Shown: in pieces, positions 33,119 to 42,885 of the stretch
How the letters are laid out: each line of letters begins with the position of its first letter
How positions within the stretch are numbered: the first letter of the stretch is position 1
DNA from: Anaerolineae bacterium
GTDB taxonomy: Bacteria > Chloroflexota > Anaerolineae > Aggregatilineales > Phototrophicaceae
Assembly (NCBI GenBank): GCA_022823165.1
Contig: JAJDXR010000046.1
Span: 1-64,000 of the forward strand
DNA length: 64,000 nucleotides
Reading direction: 5' to 3'
The notes under the pieces: model-generated
Databases searched by the model: none
Seen by the model: only the letters and a program-made list of their open reading frames with translations
Told to the model about the DNA's origin: nothing
Program-made: the position numbers and the translations under genes

Positions 33119-34522
33119 ATGAATGTAATGCAGCAGGCCGAAGATATCATTGAAGCGGCCAGCGATGAATCTCAATTCCAATACCAGGGTCGGATCCCTC
33201 CGGAACGCATCGCCTGGATTGCATTGCTCGGGGCTTTTCTGCTATTTTGCAGCGTAACGCTGACGACAGCCTTCGGCGTATACCACTTCCTCTTTCGCTC
33301 CACAGTCGCCATGTCCGCCTTGTTGGAGGTCTCCAAGGGCACCGTCGGCATCACCGGGCCGGATCTGATTGTCGCGGCCGAACGAGAGCGTGATGATTTG
33401 ACCAATTCCGTCACAAGCGTCAGTACCGACTCCTTGTCTCAGGCTACCATCCAAATCAAGGACTTTCGCGAAGGCGACGAGGATAGGGCGGACCTCCTGG
33501 CGGCGGTTACGCTCCAGGGCAATACGCTGGTTACCTTTAACTATGCCAATCGCCCACGCTATGAATGGAGCTCGAATCCGCAACGCATACAATTTTCCCG
33601 GCTCAACGGCGTACTGGACATCCTGATAGCCGGTGTCAGCGAAGGGCGAAAGTTCCTCATGGACTTTTACACCGACAATCTGAGCAGCGACAAAGGGGTG
33701 CACATTCAATTCAAGAGCAACGGCCGCTACCGTCTCAGCGTGTCGGAAGACGAGCTGCGCTTGCTGAATCTGGCTGGCGAGGCGACTGTATTCTTTCGCG
33801 ACGATCAGAGCCGGCCCGTGCTGATAAGGAGCGGACATGAGCTGGTCGTGCGAATTGGCGCGCGCAGCATGACGCAATTCCCGTCGCGGGCAAATGTGCT
33901 CAAGCGCGGCGAAATCAGCCTGTTGCCGGAGACTGATGAAGCGCGCGCGCTGAATGATTGGCAGTGCAGCTTCAGGCAAGAGCAGCCCCCACCCGGCGAT
34001 TTCTCGCTGGTCCGTTTCGACGGCCGCGTCGCTTTGCGCATGCGCCGAGTCAACAATGCCCAGTCCAATGGCGAGGTTCGCTGCGCGCAGTCCTTTAGCG
34101 GCGAAGGCCTGGATGTGCGCGATTATGACTCGCTTCGTGTCCTGACTACCTTCTTGCCAAATTATCAATCGCTAAGCGTATGCGGGCGGGCGGCCAGCGA
34201 ATGCCCGCTGATGCTGCAAATCAACTACACGTACCGGGGCGATTCCGGGCGAATCCATGAGGCGCAATGGTATCGCGGCTTTTATTACGCGACAGATATT
34301 TCCGGCGACGCTCGCAAGCGCTGCGATACCTGCATCCAGGACCATGTGGATATCAACCAGGCAGTCTGGTACACCTTTGATTCCGAGAATCTGCTGAATC
34401 TAATCGCTGAAGAAGAGCAGCCGGAGCGAATCAAGTCGGTCGCATTTTATGCCTCCGGCCACCAGTTTGATACGCTGGTCGGCGAGATGGCATTGCTGCT
34501 CGGGACCGCATCCGCTGGCTGA
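33119..34522 (+). CDS. Hypothetical membrane-anchored protein, FecR-like region
   Basis: This 467-residue protein has an acidic N-terminus and one membrane span, WIALLGAFLLFCSVTLTTAFG, at about 33-53. A large extracytoplasmic part follows. A stretch near 200-250 (GRYRLSVSEDELRLLNLAGE, then a DQSRPVLIRSGHELVVRIG-type strand pair) recalls FecR/FecR-like beta-repeat sensors. The C-terminal third, with QCSFRQEQPPPGDFSL and several Cys, is beta-rich and might be a jelly roll. I do not recognise a named family. It is followed 46 bases later by a zinc-ribbon membrane protein. Confidence 0.6.
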   Translation: MNVMQQAEDIIEAASDESQFQYQGRIPPERIAWIALLGAFLLFCSVTLTTAFGVYHFLFRSTVAMSALLEVSKGTVGITGPDLIVAAERERDDLTNSVTSVSTDSLSQATIQIKDFREGDEDRADLLAAVTLQGNTLVTFNYANRPRYEWSSNPQRIQFSRLNGVLDILIAGVSEGRKFLMDFYTDNLSSDKGVHIQFKSNGRYRLSVSEDELRLLNLAGEATVFFRDDQSRPVLIRSGHELVVRIGARSMTQFPSRANVLKRGEISLLPETDEARALNDWQCSFRQEQPPPGDFSLVRFDGRVALRMRRVNNAQSNGEVRCAQSFSGEGLDVRDYDSLRVLTTFLPNYQSLSVCGRAASECPLMLQINYTYRGDSGRIHEAQWYRGFYYATDISGDARKRCDTCIQDHVDINQAVWYTFDSENLLNLIAEEEQPERIKSVAFYASGHQFDTLVGEMALLLGTASAG

Positions 34523-34568
34523 CGCAAAAGCACATGAATAGCATGAGAAGCGCGCAGGAGTCCGCCAC

Positions 34569-35099
34569 ATGTCCGATAGTCTGAACGATATCTTTCTTGT
34601 CGCTACTGTGTTTGCGGCTGTTGTCATCGCGGCTTTTTGGCTGGCGATTGTTATGTGGGCTTATCGCGATATGCGCTCGCGGTCGCGTGATCCGCTGGCT
34701 CATTTCCTGGTTGCCGTTTTGGTATTTCTGCTGAATATACCGGGGCTGTTCATATATATCTTGTTGCGCCCGCGTGAGACCCTGTCAGCCGCCTACGAAC
34801 GCTCGTTAGAAGAAGAAGCGCTGTTGCAGGAGATTGAAGAACGGCCGAGCTGCCCCGGCTGCGGGCAGCGCGTCCAGCACAATTGGCAGGCCTGCCCGCA
34901 CTGCCATCACCGGCTGAAGAAAGCCTGCGTCAATTGTGATTATCTCCTGGAGCTGCCCTGGAACATCTGCCCGCGCTGCACCATCAGCCAGGTCAGTTAC
35001 ACATCCGACGGCGTCATCGCGACCAATTCACGCCATGTCCAGCCCTCAGAGCCGGACCCAATCGACGCCAAGTGGGTGGCTTCACAGCAAGTTGAATAA
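34569..35099 (+). CDS. Membrane protein with double zinc ribbon
   Basis: This 176-residue protein has two membrane spans (about 8-32 and 46-66), then a helix rich in E. Two zinc-ribbon knuckle pairs follow: CPGCGQ with CPHCHH, and CVNCDY with CPRCTI. AGGAG lies eight bases before the ATG. Double zinc ribbons fold compactly and often serve as protein-binding or RNA-binding modules. It probably forms an operon with the preceding gene. No precise function can be given. Confidence 0.72.
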   Translation: MSDSLNDIFLVATVFAAVVIAAFWLAIVMWAYRDMRSRSRDPLAHFLVAVLVFLLNIPGLFIYILLRPRETLSAAYERSLEEEALLQEIEERPSCPGCGQRVQHNWQACPHCHHRLKKACVNCDYLLELPWNICPRCTISQVSYTSDGVIATNSRHVQPSEPDPIDAKWVASQQVE

Positions 35100-35134
35100 C
35101 TCGAAACTATCAGGCATACCGACGAAGCGCGCGG

Positions 35135-36604
35135 CTATATTTCGCCTTCTTCGCCGACTGTATGAATCTTGATGAGATTGGTCTGGCCGTCGATGCCGAA
35201 GGGCACACCGGCAATTATCACCAGTCGATCGCCCCGTTGCACCAAGCCCTTGTCGTGCGCGGCGCGAATCGTGATGCTGACCATTTCGTCAATCGTGCTA
35301 AATTCTTCGACATGAAGCGGCACCACACCCCATACCAGCGCCATGCGGCGCTGCGTGGTGGCGTTGGGCGTCATACACAGGATTTGCGTGGCGGGCCGCT
35401 CCTTGGCGACTCGCCGCGTCGTGTATCCTGACATGCTGGTGGTCACGATAGCCGTCGGCTTGATCAATTGTGAAATATCTGAAGTCGCCTTGCCAATCGC
35501 GCTAGAAATGTCTTCCGCGTCACTGCCGCCGCTGGCTTCCGGCAGATCCGGCCCGCTGCCCGCCGCGCCAAAATTCTGCAGATTGCGCTCAGCGATAGAG
35601 GCGATCTCGCTCATGACCTCCACCGAGCGCACCGGGTAGCTGCCGCTGGCGCTCTCGGCGCTCAGCATGATGGCGTCGGTGCCATCCAGAATCGCATTGT
35701 AGACATCGCTCGCCTCGGCCCGGGTCGGGCGCGGATTGTCCGTCATCGACTCCAGCATCTGCGTCGCTGTGATCACGGGCTTGGCCGCGGCGTTGCACAA
35801 TTTGATTATGCGCTTCTGATGAAAGGGAACTTCTTCAGCGGGCGTTTCCAAACCCAGGTCTCCGCGAGCCACCATGATGCCATCGCAGGCCGCGATAATT
35901 TCTTCGATATTCTCCAGAGCTTCGCCCATCTCAATCTTGGCGATGATCGCGGCTTCTTTGTTCAGCTGATCCATCAGCGACTTCAACTCATGTATGTCGC
36001 TGGCGGAGCGGACAAAGGACATGGCGATATAGTCGCACTGCTTTGCCAGCGCGAACTCAATGTCGGCGCGGTCTTTCTCAGTGATGGCGGACAGGGTCAG
36101 CCGAGCATTGGGGGCGGACACGCCTTTGCGTGACTTCAACGCGCCGCCGACCACGACATCGCACACGAGGTTGCGCCCGTCGGCGGCAGTGACCTGAAAT
36201 TGCAGATTGCCGTCATCCAGCAAGAGCGTCGTCCCAGCCCGGATATCTTGCGCAAATTCAGGATGCGGCAGCGACACCAAACCATTGGCGCCAATCACAG
36301 CGTCTGTCGTCAGGGTAATCGAATCGCCAATGTCCAGCATCAAGGGCTCAGACTGTAAAGCGCCGATGCGAATCTTGGGACCTTGGATATCGCACAAGAT
36401 CGCGACCACGCTGCCTTCATCGTCAGCAATTCGGCGTATCCGGTCAATAGTCTGCCCGTGCGTCTTGTGATCGCCATGGGAGAAGTTGATGCGAGCTACA
36501 TTCATGCCCGCGCGGATCATTTGGCGCAATATCTCAGCATCGCGGGAAGCGGGACCGATGGTGGCTACTATTTTGGTGTGTTTGCTGTGCAAGCCAGGTC
36601 GCAA
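35135..36604 (-). CDS. pyk: Pyruvate kinase
   Basis: A TTG start is supported by AGGGGGA six bases before it. The 489-residue enzyme converts PEP and ADP to pyruvate and ATP. Seen are TKIVATIGPASRD, then RINFSHG, MVARGDLGLETPAEEVPFHQ and AILDGTDAIMLSAESASGSYP, the active-site blocks. The length is slightly above the usual 470 owing to a Gly/Ser-rich segment in the C-terminal part. It follows eno by 41 bases on the same strand, so the last two steps of glycolysis are probably co-transcribed. Confidence 0.96.
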   Translation of the reverse strand: MRPGLHSKHTKIVATIGPASRDAEILRQMIRAGMNVARINFSHGDHKTHGQTIDRIRRIADDEGSVVAILCDIQGPKIRIGALQSEPLMLDIGDSITLTTDAVIGANGLVSLPHPEFAQDIRAGTTLLLDDGNLQFQVTAADGRNLVCDVVVGGALKSRKGVSAPNARLTLSAITEKDRADIEFALAKQCDYIAMSFVRSASDIHELKSLMDQLNKEAAIIAKIEMGEALENIEEIIAACDGIMVARGDLGLETPAEEVPFHQKRIIKLCNAAAKPVITATQMLESMTDNPRPTRAEASDVYNAILDGTDAIMLSAESASGSYPVRSVEVMSEIASIAERNLQNFGAAGSGPDLPEASGGSDAEDISSAIGKATSDISQLIKPTAIVTTSMSGYTTRRVAKERPATQILCMTPNATTQRRMALVWGVVPLHVEEFSTIDEMVSITIRAAHDKGLVQRGDRLVIIAGVPFGIDGQTNLIKIHTVGEEGEI

Positions 36605-36645
36605 GCTTGTTCCCCCTCGGTTCGGACGCGTCTGAATACCAGGCG

Positions 36646-37989
<1,344 letters not shown>

Positions 37990-38012
37990 TTAAAGATTCG
38001 ACTTGACATGAT

Positions 38013-38021
38013 AGTATAGCA
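38013..38021 (-). promoter_or_regulatory. Extended -10 promoter of eno-pyk
   Basis: On the minus strand the sequence reads TGCTATACT, an extended -10. No strong -35 is visible. The eno start is about 69 bases downstream. Confidence 0.55.
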
Positions 38022-38303
38022 TCAACGGCAATTACACCGGCAATCCGAGCGCGCCCTTGCGCTGGATTCCTGCGCGCGATTGTACAGTCGCCCTCTTAAT
38101 CACGATTGCCGTTATCCTGCAATGGCGCCGCCCAGCCAATGAATTCAAGCCGAGCGCCCACCCTGAACAGTATCTGGTCGGAAAACAGCTTCCGCCCGAA
38201 ATAAATATTGCGTCGGACAGAACAGACAGAAAACGCGCCATATCGTCGCGGGCGAATTCTCGTTCTCGCTTTTCTTGAGCGCCAAAGCCCCCCAGCTTGC
38301 GCA

Positions 38304-38333
38304 TTGCTTGATCCGCGCCCGATAAACTACAAT
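38304..38333 (+). promoter_or_regulatory. Promoter of cysteine desulfurase-mnmA
   Basis: TTGCTT (38304-38309) and TACAAT (38328-38333) are 18 bases apart. The proposed ATG at 38352 is 18 bases beyond the -10, so the leader would be very short. Confidence 0.5.
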
Positions 38334-38351
38334 GGCGGCAAATGGATCTGG

Positions 38352-39548
38352 ATGAGTAATCCCCATATCATGCCCAAGCTGCGCGAAGTCTACCTGGACT
38401 ATTCCGCATCCACGCCCGTCGACCCGCGCGTGCTGGAAGCGATGATGCCCTACTTCAGCCAAGTCTACGGCAATCCCTCCTCGGCTCATCGCTTCGGAAG
38501 GGCGGCTGAACGCGCTATTGAGGAGTCGCGCGCGACGGTGGCCGCCCTACTGAATTGCCGGCCTCCGCAGATCATCTTCACCGGCGGCGGCTCGGAAAGC
38601 GATAACCTGGCGCTGCGCGGCGCCGCCTGGCGCGCCAGGCAGCTGGGTAAGCCCGCCAAGCTGATTACTTCGCCCGTTGAGCATAGCGCGGTCAGCGGCA
38701 CCGTCCAGCAACTGGGCGTCTTGATGGACTTCGAAACCCAAATCGTGCCCGTCGACCGCTACGGTTTAATCGCCCCGGCGGCTTTTGCGGCGGCTTGCGC
38801 CCAGGGCGGCGCTGTCGCCAGCGTGATTTACGCCAATAACGAGCTTGGCAGCATCAATGACCTGCCGGCGCTTTCTCGTATCGCCCACGCGAATGACGTA
38901 TTGCTGCACACCGACGCCGTGCAAGCCGGCGGGCAACTGCCGCTTGATGTCGAGCTGCTCGGCGTCGATATGCTCAGCCTGTCGGCGCATAAATTCTATG
39001 GACCCAAGGGCGTGGGCATCCTGTACGTGAGAGACGGCGTCGACCTGGCGCCTGTCCAAACTGGCGGCGGGCACGAAGGCGCTCGCCGAGCCGGAACGCA
39101 CAATACACCTTTCATCGTCGGCTTGGCAACCGCGCTGCACTTGGCTTACGCCGACTATGAAGAACGCAAGTCCCGCTTCCGGCGGCTGCGCGACCGAATC
39201 ATTACTGCGGTCTTGCAGCGCCTGCCAATGGCGGAGCTTAGCGGCCATCCGCGGCGGCGGCTGCCTTCACATGCAAGTTTTGTACTGAACGGCGTCGACG
39301 CCAATGCCCTGCTGATGCACCTCGACATGAATGGCGTGGCGGTCAGCAGCGGCTCCGCCTGCATGACCGGCAATCCAGAACCGGCGCAAACGCTGTTGGC
39401 GGCGGGCTACACCGCGCAGCAGGCCAAGAGCGGGCTGCGCCTGTCGGTCGGCCTGGGCACGACAGCAGCCGATATCGATTATGCTATTGAGGTACTGGTC
39501 GCGGCCGTCCACAAGTTAAGCCGGCTGAAGCGAGAGCCGGCCTCATGA
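38352..39548 (+). CDS. Cysteine desulfurase (NifS/IscS-like)
   Basis: The start at 38352 is provisional: a later ATG at 38370 is also possible, and neither has a strong ribosome site. The 398-residue PLP enzyme shows VYLDYSASTPVDPRV at the start. SLSAHKFYGPKG holds the PLP Lys, and VSSGSACMTGNPEP holds the sulfur-carrying Cys loop. Its length and short Cys loop resemble IscS/NifS rather than SufS. It overlaps mnmA by four bases, so it likely supplies sulfur for tRNA thiolation. It may also serve the SUF system, which lacks a local SufS. Confidence 0.9.
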   Translation: MSNPHIMPKLREVYLDYSASTPVDPRVLEAMMPYFSQVYGNPSSAHRFGRAAERAIEESRATVAALLNCRPPQIIFTGGGSESDNLALRGAAWRARQLGKPAKLITSPVEHSAVSGTVQQLGVLMDFETQIVPVDRYGLIAPAAFAAACAQGGAVASVIYANNELGSINDLPALSRIAHANDVLLHTDAVQAGGQLPLDVELLGVDMLSLSAHKFYGPKGVGILYVRDGVDLAPVQTGGGHEGARRAGTHNTPFIVGLATALHLAYADYEERKSRFRRLRDRIITAVLQRLPMAELSGHPRRRLPSHASFVLNGVDANALLMHLDMNGVAVSSGSACMTGNPEPAQTLLAAGYTAQQAKSGLRLSVGLGTTAADIDYAIEVLVAAVHKLSRLKREPAS

Positions 39549-40681
39549 GCCGCTCGGATAGCCGCGTCGTCGTGGCCATGAGCGGCGGCGTGGACAGCTC
39601 GGTCGCCGCGGCGCTTATGGTGCAGGCCGGCTACGATGTCGTCGGCATGATGATGCGCTTGTGGACCGATGAGGCTTTGGGCGGCGCTGAACACAACCGC
39701 TGCTGCACACCCGAGCAAATGAGCGACGCTCGCCGTATCGCCGACCAGCTTGATATCCCCTTCTACGTGCTGGATAGCAAAGACATTTTCCGCAACACTG
39801 TCGTGCGCTATTTCATCGATCAGCACCGAGACGGCTATACGCCCAACCCCTGCCTGGCCTGCAACCGCCATATCCGCTTTGATTGGCTGCTCAACAATGC
39901 GCTGGCGCTGGACGCTGATTTCCTGGCCACGGGCCACTATGCCCGTATTTCGCCCGGCCAACATGGCGGCTGGAAGCTGCGCAGCGGCTTGGACGCCGGG
40001 AAAGACCAAAGCTATGTCCTCAGCGTCATGAGCCAATCGCAACTGGCGCGGACGAAGTTTCCGGTCGGCGAGTATCATAAACACGAGGTGCGGGCGCTAG
40101 CCAAAGAACTGGGGCTAAACGTCGCGGGCAAAAAAGACAGCCAGGATCTATGTTTCCTGGGCGATAGCGACTATCGCGACTTCCTGCGCTTGCATGCCCC
40201 TGATGTGATGAGGCCCGGCCAAATCCTGACTGCAAACGGCGAGCTGCTGGGTGAACACCAGGGGCTGGCCAATTTCACCATCGGCCAGCGCAAGGGCTTG
40301 GGCATATCCTCCAGCCAGCCGCTCTACGTGTTGGCGATGAACCCCTATAAGAATGCGCTCATCGTCGGCAGCCGCGACCAGCTGGGACGCGATCAGCTGA
40401 CAGCCGAGCATGTCAACTGGGTGAGCGGCGCGCCACCGGCGGACAACTTCCGAGCCGCGGTAAAGATTCGCTACCGCGCCCAAGCTCAGCCCGCTTTGAT
40501 CGAAGTCGGCGCTAATCAGACTTTTAGCGGCAAATTCGACCAGCCGCAGCGCGATATTAGCCCGGGCCAGGCGGCGGTGATTTATCAGGGCGACAACTGC
40601 CTCGGGGGCGGCGTCATCGCCAAGTTCTCCGAAGCCGAACTCGCTGCTGATCACGCGCCCCTGTCAGCCCGCAAGACCTAA
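39545..40681 (+). CDS. mnmA: tRNA-specific 2-thiouridylase MnmA
   Basis: MnmA thiolates uridine-34 of tRNA-Lys, -Glu and -Gln. The 378-residue protein has the ATP P-loop AMSGGVDSSVAA at 11-22. The catalytic Cys are Cys103 in NPCLAC and Cys203 in DSQDLCFLG. GKDQSYVLSVMSQ is a further conserved block. It overlaps the desulfurase upstream by four bases, the expected sulfur-donor pairing. Its stop overlaps the end of the convergent prepilin peptidase gene. Confidence 0.95.
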   Translation: MSRSDSRVVVAMSGGVDSSVAAALMVQAGYDVVGMMMRLWTDEALGGAEHNRCCTPEQMSDARRIADQLDIPFYVLDSKDIFRNTVVRYFIDQHRDGYTPNPCLACNRHIRFDWLLNNALALDADFLATGHYARISPGQHGGWKLRSGLDAGKDQSYVLSVMSQSQLARTKFPVGEYHKHEVRALAKELGLNVAGKKDSQDLCFLGDSDYRDFLRLHAPDVMRPGQILTANGELLGEHQGLANFTIGQRKGLGISSSQPLYVLAMNPYKNALIVGSRDQLGRDQLTAEHVNWVSGAPPADNFRAAVKIRYRAQAQPALIEVGANQTFSGKFDQPQRDISPGQAAVIYQGDNCLGGGVIAKFSEAELAADHAPLSARKT

Positions 40682-41496
40682 GCGCTCCAAATGCCCAGGC
40701 CGATGGCGCCGGGGAACAGCATCACAAAATATATTGCCGCCAGAATGTAAGGTCCATACGGCAGCGCCGTGAACCGCTGCGGGCGCCGTCCGCGCAGCCT
40801 GGCAGCCAAGAGGTAAGCCAGCGCGCCGACCCCGCCCAGGAAAATCGCGAGGACCATAGCCGCGAGCGCATTGGGGAAGCCAAGGATCAGCCCGCCCATG
40901 GCCATCAAGCAGACATCGCCTTTGCCAAACGGCGTCGGCATTTCGCGCGGGCTGTTGTAGATTCTTGCAAAGACTTGACCGCCGGCGTAGACCAAGGAAA
41001 ATAGCAGGCCGCTGACGCCGCCCCCGGCCAGGCTGCCAGGCAAATCAGGCGCATGCTGCGGCCATGCGGCAGCGGCGAATAGCGCCAGCAGCGAGGTTGC
41101 GCTGACCGGCATTAGCAGGATCTGCTTGTGCTCGATGTCGACGACCGCTAGCAAAACAAATACGACAGCATACCCATGCCACAGCAGTTGCTGCCCGATC
41201 GATGCCTGCGCTTTGGCGCCGGCGACGTAATGAGCAGCCAGAAACAAGGCGGTCAGGGCCAACTCCGTCAGCGGGTAGCGCCAGCTCAGTTTCTCCTGAC
41301 CGGCCTTGCTGCCGCCGTGAATAGACCGCCGGTCGCATAGGAAGGCGCTGAGCCCCAGCCAGGCGATCAGCGGCCGCGCGCTGCCGTCCTGGTAGCGCGG
41401 AATGCCTGGCAGTCGTCCCTGCGGGAGCTTGTCCGCCAGCGCGTTAACCAAGCCGCCCAGCAATATGCCGGCAAGGGCAAGAACTGCAATCTCCAT
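40678..41496 (-). CDS. Type IV prepilin peptidase-like A24 protease
   Basis: The start at 41496 gives 272 residues and a membrane segment at once; an earlier in-frame start reads Cys-rich non-protein-like sequence. The catalytic Asp pair of A24 peptidases is present: VDIEHKQI (Asp120) and FGKGDVCLM (Asp194, GxGD motif). About seven to eight membrane spans are expected. The N-terminal methylase region lacks the CxxC zinc motifs of full PilD and has only a short LADKLP remnant. It should cleave prepilin or similar leaders. No pilin genes are in the window. Confidence 0.8.
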   Translation of the reverse strand: MEIAVLALAGILLGGLVNALADKLPQGRLPGIPRYQDGSARPLIAWLGLSAFLCDRRSIHGGSKAGQEKLSWRYPLTELALTALFLAAHYVAGAKAQASIGQQLLWHGYAVVFVLLAVVDIEHKQILLMPVSATSLLALFAAAAWPQHAPDLPGSLAGGGVSGLLFSLVYAGGQVFARIYNSPREMPTPFGKGDVCLMAMGGLILGFPNALAAMVLAIFLGGVGALAYLLAARLRGRRPQRFTALPYGPYILAAIYFVMLFPGAIGLGIWSA

Positions 41497-41518
41497 CAAA
41501 TGGCTAATCCCCGCCGCG

Positions 41519-42070
41519 CTAAGGCGCCGTTGTGAGCTCTGGCGCCGGCGGCAGCAGCAGCAGCGAAATTGCCAGCAAGAGCAGTACGCTCGCAATCCCG
41601 GCGATAACCATGGCGACCTGTTGGCGCCGACTTGGATGATCGTCAATTCCGACATCTATTTGCGTATCAAAGCCCAAGGCAATCGGCGCAACAGCAAATC
41701 CATCCAACCGCCATAATTTCAGGCGGGGCTTGGCGCTGTCAAGCGAGACAATTAGCTGCAGCAGACTGCCGTCGACCGCCGCCTGAATGTCCTCTGCTGA
41801 TGGGATCGGCGGCGCGCTGGGATGGGAATGATAGACGCCAAGCCATTCCAGCCCGGCGGCATCCAAGGCTTTGAGCGCCTCGAGCTGTTCATTCGGGTCG
41901 AAGCGGAACTGTGTTTCAGGCGCGTCCGCGGCGTTGTTCAGCGGCGCCGCGTGGCTGATCCGCTCGTCCGCGCCGGCCAGGATGCCGCAAGCTTCCTTCG
42001 GCGCTTCCGCCAGCGCGTGATTGGCAATCTGGCGCGCGACCGCATACGCGATCCTGACGGGCATTGTCAT
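41519..42070 (-). CDS. JAMM/MPN metalloprotease with C-terminal membrane anchor
   Basis: The 183-residue protein has a complete JAMM motif: Glu26 in EACGIL and HSHP from His81 with ten residues to Asp94 (PSAPPIPSAED). C-terminal residues about 153-178 are a membrane segment (VAMVIAGIASVLLLLAISLL). JAMM proteases cut isopeptide or peptide bonds, for example after ubiquitin-like or sulfur-carrier proteins. The start ATG overlaps the previous gene's stop as ATGA; a second ATG six bases in is possible. No E1-like partner is visible. Confidence 0.82.
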   Translation of the reverse strand: MTMPVRIAYAVARQIANHALAEAPKEACGILAGADERISHAAPLNNAADAPETQFRFDPNEQLEALKALDAAGLEWLGVYHSHPSAPPIPSAEDIQAAVDGSLLQLIVSLDSAKPRLKLWRLDGFAVAPIALGFDTQIDVGIDDHPSRRQQVAMVIAGIASVLLLLAISLLLLPPAPELTTAP

Positions 42071-42429
42071 CCTTCCAGGGGCTGAATATCGAAGTCAATT
42101 TCGGCTTTGTCCTGCGGCGGATCGCGAGTTTCATAGTAGAGCTCAGCGGTCAAGGTGTATCTGCCGGCGGGGTCGTCCAGACCTCGAATATGCATCGTGA
42201 ATTCGTTTTCAAAGTGCATGGTGGCAATGACATCCAGATCGCTCACCGTGAGGCCGTCGGCGCGGCGCGCGACAATCAGCAGATTCGGGCGCTCTTGAAA
42301 GGGCGTCAGCTTGAGATTGACCTTGACGCGAAAACGGTCGCCATAAGGCTTGGCGGCGATGTCCTCGATTCTGACTTTATGCTTTGGCTGCGGGACCGAG
42401 TTGGCGTCGTTAAACAGGTTGATTTCCAC
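42067..42429 (-). CDS. Hypothetical beta-rich (Ig-like) protein
   Basis: This 120-residue protein has alternating strands: FRVKVNLKLTPFQERPNLLI, LDVIATMHFENEFTMHIRG and YTLTAELYYE. They look like an Ig-type beta sandwich. There is no signal peptide and no Cys. It is followed, with a four-base overlap, by the JAMM protease gene, and preceded by an ACT-domain gene. It could be a substrate or partner of the JAMM protein; that is an inference from order alone. Confidence 0.6.
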   Translation of the reverse strand: MEINLFNDANSVPQPKHKVRIEDIAAKPYGDRFRVKVNLKLTPFQERPNLLIVARRADGLTVSDLDVIATMHFENEFTMHIRGLDDPAGRYTLTAELYYETRDPPQDKAEIDFDIQPLEG

Positions 42430-42441
42430 CGGCGGGCTTCC

Positions 42442-42879
42442 TCATGTATAGCTGCTTTGCAGGTCGATCAGCGTACGCATTGCCTTCTCGAACTGATTGT
42501 GAGGCACAAAAATATGATCGCGAGAGTAGGCGGCGTAAGCCAGAATTGGAATATCGGCGGCCGCCAAGGCCTGGCTTATCCGCGCTATGAAGCCCACCAG
42601 CCCGGGCTCCAGCGGCGCTTCAAAGGTGATCTGGCGATAACGCTGCTCGCTTGTTTCAGCCGAGCGCAACCGTCTGGCGAATTCCTGCCGCGCGTCATCG
42701 CGCAGCAAAAGCGACATTTCGTCTTTGTCCGCGATGGCGGCGCAGAAAGCTATCCCGCTTTCCGCCATGACGCCAGCCGCCAAAGTCATCGCGCTGGCCG
42801 GTAACCGCAGCAGGCGGTAGTCTTGCCCGTCGCTGGTGATTTCGGTGCTGGCCAGAACTTGCTCGAGCGTCTGTGTCAC
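42442..42879 (-). CDS. ACT domain protein
   Basis: The 145-residue protein appears to contain two ACT-like modules. The second (about 80-140) is clearest: EAPLEPGLVGFIARISQALA, then IPILAYAAYSRDHIFVPHNQ. ACT domains bind amino acids and regulate enzymes. A lone ACT protein downstream of a SerK/SbnI-like gene suggests an amino-acid sensor, but the ligand cannot be read. It ends 12 bases before the Ig-like gene. Confidence 0.7.
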   Translation of the reverse strand: MTQTLEQVLASTEITSDGQDYRLLRLPASAMTLAAGVMAESGIAFCAAIADKDEMSLLLRDDARQEFARRLRSAETSEQRYRQITFEAPLEPGLVGFIARISQALAAADIPILAYAAYSRDHIFVPHNQFEKAMRTLIDLQSSYT

Positions 42880-42885
42880 GGCAGT

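Noticed and set aside
38057..38278. Open frame between eno and the desulfurase
   Set aside because: No ribosome site, and the amino-acid make-up is not protein-like; the region holds divergent promoters.
42067..42429. Ubiquitin-like protein beside the JAMM protease
   Set aside because: The protein has alternating strands like an Ig-type sandwich rather than a beta-grasp fold, lacks a C-terminal di-glycine and has no E1-like gene nearby.
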